Source: Chamaecrista fasciculata
Lineage: Eukaryota; Streptophyta; Magnoliopsida; Fabales; Fabaceae
Assembly: GCA_003254925.1 (NCBI GenBank)
Contig: QANZ01001431.1
Coordinates: 1-64,000, forward strand
Direction: 5' to 3'
DNA: 64,000 nucleotides
Part shown: positions 58,901-64,000 of the stretch, piece by piece
Layout: every line of letters starts with the position of its first letter
Position numbering within the stretch: the first letter of the stretch is position 1
Position numbers and translations under genes: made by a program
Notes under the pieces: generated by a model
Told to the model about the DNA's origin: nothing
Database searches by the model: none
What the model saw: the letters and a program-made list of their open reading frames with translations, nothing else

Positions 58901-60024
58901 TAATGGCATACTTTTTAATATGAATGAGCATGCATGACTCTTGAATATTATTGATCCATTCATTGGTTTGTTAGGTCATATTGTGGCTGCTGATTCACCT
59001 TAAGCATGTATGTAACGATGAGTTTCCATATATAGGTCAACTTTTTTATGGGTGGGGCCCAAGATAACAAGATATTTCGTTTATAATGTAGTGTTCTGTT
59101 GCTTAGATAATATATAGAAGTTACCGGATGGGAATATGCACATGTGGACTCAAAAGGCGATTGGAACATCTTAATTGAAATAACGTTAGAATTATATATG
59201 ATATGATATGATATGATGCTCAAAATAAACGCATCTAATGTGCTCTCATATAGCAAACCCACAAAAGGACAGATATTTTCCTCTCTTCTTTTACACCCTC
59301 TCTCTAGCTGCATAAATATATTCCTCTTCTTTTTCCCTTTAAGATTTCGGATATATAATTCAATATTAAAGATTCTTGTCGAAAAAATACAAAAAATTAA
59401 TTATACTAGAAAAATATGTGATGTGAAGTATATTTATAAAATCTTCTGTCATATAAAAATACAATCTAAAGTTATATTGTCCCAAATATATACCAGTACA
59501 TATCAAAATCAAGCTGGACTGATTGTGACTAACGGTGCATCAACTTGTGAAGTCATCATAAAGACAAAAGATTTCTCATCTTTGAAAATTAAAACTTAAG
59601 TTGCGATATAGAAATCATTTCAGAAGGAGAAAATTTTCTAAGAGTTAGAATTTTGACATATAGAGTTGGAATTTTAAGGTTAAATTTAAATTGAGAATTT
59701 TTTTGGAGGAAAATGAAGAAAATGAGAGATTAATTTTCAATTAATTAATTTTTTTCCCTTCATAAATTTTAAAAATTTTAAATTAAAATATTTTAGAAGA
59801 AAAATTACTTTTCAAATAAAGGAGATATGTCTCTCGTTTTCTTTCCTTTCTTTCTCTCCCCTTCCCATTTAATCACTCCGTTGGTCCTAAATCATGTTTT
59901 GAGATTTATGTATAATTGCTAAAAAAAAATTAAAGCAAAAATATAAGTCTCAACATAATCCAACTGTAAAAAAAAACTCCATAAGATTACTGCTCCAGAA
60001 ATACCTGGGGTCTTGTATATATTC
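55984..60024. other. Long gene-free AT-rich stretch
   Basis: A single-N join lies at 56293. Short repeats include (GAT)n near 58497 and (GATAT)n near 59200. Open frames here have AT-driven composition and no recognisable domain. Confidence 0.45.
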
Positions 60025-61030
60025 TGGTACTGGTACACCCCATGTGCAAGTGAATGAAGGCTGCGTTCATATCAAAGGTATCAACATCTAATAATATTGC
60101 GATTATGTGCTTGGCGTAAATCAAACAGAACATATTTGCAATGTTTCTTACTTTCTTTATATAGGTGGGTTAATAAGAATATGTTCTCTTATTATATTAT
60201 ATAATTATATAATGTTGTTAGTATATAGGGATCGATCGGATCGATCACTTTTATTTATGAGTTGCGGCTGAATTAATGCTGATCCATCCATAGAGCAACT
60301 AGCTAGGTATTCGAATATGCATAAGCTAGCTAAACAACACCCACCTATATATATATATAGTACGCGATGAATTAATGGTGTTAAATTACGCACAATATAA
60401 TTCGCCGACTTGACATATATTTCCAGCTTTGTGTACCACACGTGACACGACAATTTATACATCCTCGATTTTTCACTCCCCTACTCCACAAAGGCTGGGC
60501 TATATATATGTACTTGTAATAAATAACCCCATGTGCAAATGAATGAACTGCATACGTTGCTTGGCATAAATCAAACACAACGGATTTGCTATGTTTTTCC
60601 TTTTTATTTGGGTTAATAAGAATATGTTCTCTTATTGTACGTATTAATTATAAAGTGTTAATCATGAAGATCTATGGGTCGCTTTTTTTTTAATAGAATG
60701 TTTAGGTGAATCGGGACTTGGGGACTCATTAAGACTAATATGTACCTCCAGACTCTATGAGTATTTACCGAAATACGTACATATCGCCTATCTACAAGAT
60801 TATCATATCAGTAAACAACAACAGTTAAATTCAAATTTATGAATTTGTGAGTTACAGTTAAATTCAATTTTTATTTGTATAGGTCACTTTTATTTATGTG
60901 TTGCGGTTGAATTAATGCTGATCCATCCATAGAGCAACTAGCTAGCTAAACACCCACCTGGCCTGAGCTATAGTACGCAATGAATTAATGGTCTTAAATT
61001 ACGTACGATTCACCGACTGGATATATATAT
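60025..61030. repeat. Diverged tandem segmental duplication
   Basis: 60030-60195 recurs at about 60525-60660 (CCCCATGTGCAA(G/A)TGAATGAA; GGGTTAATAAGAATATGTTC). 60245-60420 recurs at about 60885-61030 (GAATTAATGCTGATCCATCC; TAGAGCAACTAGCTAG). The offset rises from about 495 to about 640 bp, so one copy has gained or lost about 145 bp internally. No coding content was found. Confidence 0.75.
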
Positions 61031-62071
61031 ACATTTAACTTCTCTAATTAATTTATAAAAAAAAAAAAAAGAAACTTCTCTAATTGCTGTGTTCAAGACA
61101 AAAAATTTGAAAAAAAAAATCATCCTTTAAATATGTCTAAACATAATATTTTTCTTTTAGACTAGTCCATCAGACTCGCTTGCGTCTTAGCTTCAAGGGT
61201 TGGGGGAGTAAATTGCTCCCCAACCTCCCTATTAAACCCTTCCCCCAAACTCCCAATGGGTCCAACCTCCCACCCTAAACATATGATATTTAAATTTTCA
61301 AAGTGAATCGCTTGTTTTATGATTGAAACAAACCAAATTAATTATATATCTAGAGTTAAGAATTCATCAATAGTAATTGATTTGTAACTTATAAATTAGT
61401 TATCTAGTTATATATCAATAGTTAAGAATTCACCAAATTAGGAAAAAATTCATTAACTTATAATTTAACCTCATTTCTCTAACTATCTTAGACTGTGTCA
61501 TGCTTAAAGAACTCAAAATACATTTTTTTTAGCAGTAATTATTTGATTTCTATTATTTTTTTTTCAAGTTTTTAGTTTAGTTCTAAAAGTTTATTTTATT
61601 TTCTTTTTTTAATTTTAATCCTTAATAATTAACTACATAATAATATTATTTTTTTTAAAGAACTTATATAAAATAAATAGATGTAAAATTAATTTATTAT
61701 ACACTAATATTAATTCTACTACGTATGGGCAATATCAAAACTTAAAAAGTTTAATATTAAACTTGCATGTTATTAATTATTTTGCTTCGTACTAAATAAA
61801 TATTTAATGATAAATTTAATTATTATAGAATACAATTTAAATATTTACAAAAAAAAAGAATTTATTTATAAAAATTAAAAATAAAACCATGGGAGCTAAG
61901 TTAAATATTTAAATAAATTATAGGAAGTAGAAAAATACCTTTTTTTTTGTTCTCGTAGTTTTCGTATAAAAAGTATTTATCTCATTAATATGTATGGTGT
62001 GTATATTTATATCATGCATCATTAAACCGTAAGTTAGTAATTAATCAAAATTGATATGAAAAAAAGAATGT
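61031..62071. other. Gene-free AT-rich stretch
   Basis: No gene or bounded element is seen. Confidence 0.4.
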
Positions 62072-62237
62072 TTAGTTCTTGCCTCTTGGAGTTATGGAGT
62101 TATCGCCACTAAAGTCAAAAAAGTGTTGCTGTAAATTTGACCCTCCAGCTAGCTGCAGCCTGCTTGTGAAACTTAGTGTGAACAAGTAGCGCCAGCTATC
62201 TGTACTCTTTTCAGTCATAAAATCAGATTCCTTTTGC
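62072..62237 (-). other. Possible orphan terminal exon
   Basis: Downstream of a plausible acceptor (TTTCAAGTAG) the minus strand is open for about 55 codons (ESDFMTEKSTDSWRYLFTLS; LQQHFFDFSGDNSITPRGKN-stop). Its composition is markedly less AT-rich than its surroundings and looks coding. No upstream exon is identified within the window, and the family is not recognised. It could be the last exon of a gene extending to the right or a relic. Confidence 0.35.
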
Positions 62238-62384
62238 CTACTTGAAACGCACAAACAAACATAACCAAAAGCATCAGAAACCTCTTGCTACCTTCTGGAT
62301 ATTAATTTCATATTTATATTAATTCCCACTCTGTTTTCGATATCAATAACTGACTATATATGTTTTAGGTTAAAATTAAACTAC

Positions 62385-64000
62385 CTATTCATTGAAAATC
62401 ATGCAACATCAAGACAAAAAATGTGAGTAACTCAAGCACGGCTTTGGATTCCCTGTCGTACTGCAGGGCGTGCGGTGCGACAGGGGCCAATGGGAGTGCG
62501 CCATGTGGCGCCACTTGCACACATGGCGCCACGTGGCGCATTCTCATTGGCCCCTGCCGCACCGCACGCCCTGCAGTACGGCAGGGGATCCTTTCCCCTC
62601 AAGCACCATATATTTTTTTAGCATTTCTCCTTAGGCTTTTTGTAGCATTTCTCTTTTTGGAAAAGTGCTACAAAAAGGTTTGATGCTTGAGTTAATAATA
62701 TTTTTCTTCGATGTTACATAATTTTTAATGAAAAGTGATTTAAAAATTAAAATAAAAAAGAAAAGAGAGAAAGAAATATATTTTGATTAGCTCAAGCACC
62801 GGACTTTTGTAGCATTTCCCCAACCACAAAAGAGTCTGGTGCTTGAGCTAATTACATTTTTTGCCTTAATGTTTGATGATTTTCAATGAAAAGTAGTTTG
62901 AAAGTTAAAATAAAAAATAAAAGAAGAGAGAGAAAGAAACATATTTTGATTAGTTCAAGCACCAAATCTTTTTGTAGCATTTCTCCTTTGCTTTGATGTT
63001 GCATGATTTTCAATGAAAAGTGATTTGAAAGTTAAAATAAAAAATAAAAAAAGAAGAGAGAGAAAGAAATATATTTTGATTAGCTCAAGCACCGGGGTTT
63101 TTTGTAGCATTTTTTTTTCTGGTGCTTGAGCTAATCATATTTTTTTCCTTGATGTTGCATGATTTTCAATGAAAAGTGGTTTGAAAGTTAAAATAAAAAA
63201 AAAAAGAGAGAGAAAGAAACATATTTTGATTAGCTCAAGCACCGGACTTTTTGTAGCATTTCTTGAGCTAATCACATTTTTTGCCTTGATATTATATGAT
63301 TTTCAATGAAAAGTGGTTTGAAAGTTAAAAAAAAAAAAGAGAAAGAAAGAAACATATTTTTATTAGCTCAAGCACCAGACCTTATTGTAGCATTTTCCTT
63401 GGGGAAATGCTATAAAAAGCCTCGATGCTTGAAGTAATCACATTTTTTGCCTTGATGTTACATGATTTTTAATGAAAAATGATTTGAAAGTTAAAATAAA
63501 AAATAAAAAAAGAAGAGAGAGAAAGAAACATATTTTGATTAGCTCAAACACCGGGGCTTTTTGTAGCATTTTTCTTTTCTGGTGCTTGAGTTAATAACAT
63601 TTTTTACCTTGATGTTGCATGATTTTCAATGAAAAGTGATTTGAAAGTAAAAAAAAAAAGAGAGATAAAGAAACATATTTTGATTAGCTCAAGCACTGAG
63701 GTTTTTTGTAGCATTTCCCAAAGCCCCGATGCTTGAGCTAATCAAAATATGTTTCTTTTTTTCTTTGTTTTTTTTTAAACTTTCAAACCACTTTTCATTG
63801 AAAATCATGCAACATCAAAGTAAAAAATGTGATGAGCTCAAGCACCAAACCTTTTTATAGCATTTCCCTCCACAAAATGACCAAATATATTTATCTAGGA
63901 GTGTGTCGAACAAGAGTAGACAGACATGTACTCATCATCTTCTACATATTTCTCTTTTAATTTATAACAAAAAGATTTGGTGCTCGAGCTAATCACATTT
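62385..64000. repeat. Array of foldback-MITE-like units in mixed orientation
   Basis: Units of about 130-170 bp share CATGATTTTCAATGAAAAGT, TTTGAAAGTTAAAATAAAAA, AGAGAGAAAGAAACATATTT and TGATTAGCTCAAGCACCGG, followed by TTTTTGTAGCATTT and then GGTGCTTGAGCTAATCACAT. Direct copies of the AATGAAAAGT core lie near 62730, 62882, 63010, 63165, 63302, 63470 and 63626. Inverted copies lie near 62390 and 63790. The array runs to the window end and is interrupted by the GC-rich hairpin. No coding content. Confidence 0.85.
62446..62591. repeat. GC-rich 146-bp long hairpin (inverted repeat)
   Basis: The arms pair almost throughout: GGATTCCCTGTCGTACTGCA on the left with its counterpart ending TGCAGTACGGCAGGGGATCC on the right, through GGGGCCAATG and GGCGCCA blocks, to a loop of about 8 nt (TTGCACAC) near 62518. 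About 5-7 mismatches are visible over about 69 bp. It is far more GC-rich than the rest of the window. The flanks share CTTT/TTTC only, so its insertion mechanism is unclear. Confidence 0.85.

Noticed and set aside
58065..59599. Frames of 82-128 codons on both strands
   Set aside because: Hydrophobic or Lys/Ile-rich by AT composition only; no homology recognised.
62446..62591. GC-rich hairpin considered as a transcription terminator
   Set aside because: Arms of about 69 bp are far too long and no gene ends beside it.
62385..64000. Regularly spaced repeats considered as a CRISPR array
   Set aside because: Units are 130-170 bp, occur in both orientations, have no unique spacers of constant size, and lie in a plant nuclear genome.

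Overview
This is plant nuclear DNA from a eudicot: AT-rich intergenic DNA, genes with spliced GT-AG introns, and plant-only families (PHT1 phosphate transporter, AG peptide, SPEECHLESS bHLH, group III WRKY, plastid sigma factor SIG5). There is no bacterial, organellar or viral gene block. The assembly is a draft from a probably heterozygous genome. It has two long N gaps (10836-11804, 44954-45244) and eight single-N joins, four of which show duplicated sequence or a possible haplotype switch across the join.

Layout. 0.3-1.9 kb: an intronless PHT1-type phosphate:H+ symporter (minus) with a PHR1-type P1BS site in its upstream region. 2.4-6.1 kb: a solo LTR, a foldback MITE, a Stowaway-like MITE, and a two-exon AG-peptide gene (minus) whose first exon is partly duplicated by an assembly join. 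7-19.5 kb: a three-unit tandem array of an unrecognised coiled-coil/acidic gene (all minus). Unit 3 is an intact three-exon gene, unit 2 lacks its last exon (probably in the gap), and unit 1 is a pseudogene. A tRNA-His lies just beyond unit 3. 20.3-25.9 kb: a TRIM retroelement and several foldback MITEs. 26.7-42 kb: SPEECHLESS (plus), a WRKY30-like group III WRKY (minus), a 5'-truncated LINE carrying a nested solo LTR, and SIG5/SIGE (plus, five coding exons). 42-64 kb: almost entirely repeats, including a second TRIM copy, a LRR-kinase gene fragment beside a MULE-type terminus, a SINE with a 16-bp target-site duplication, several 9-bp-TSD MITEs, a hAT element, a tandem segmental duplication, a GC-rich perfect-type hairpin and a long array of alternating foldback units.

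The genes do not form a pathway. The order AG peptide - SPCH - WRKY - SIG5 is nevertheless informative. From remembered Arabidopsis locus numbers it combines two paralogous segments: AGP41-WRKY30-SIG5 at At5g24105-24120, and SPCH-AGP22 at At5g53210-53250. The window therefore looks like an unfractionated version of that ancestral block, with an expanded coiled-coil gene array inserted. Most of the non-genic interest is in transposable elements whose exact boundaries and target-site duplications can be read directly.
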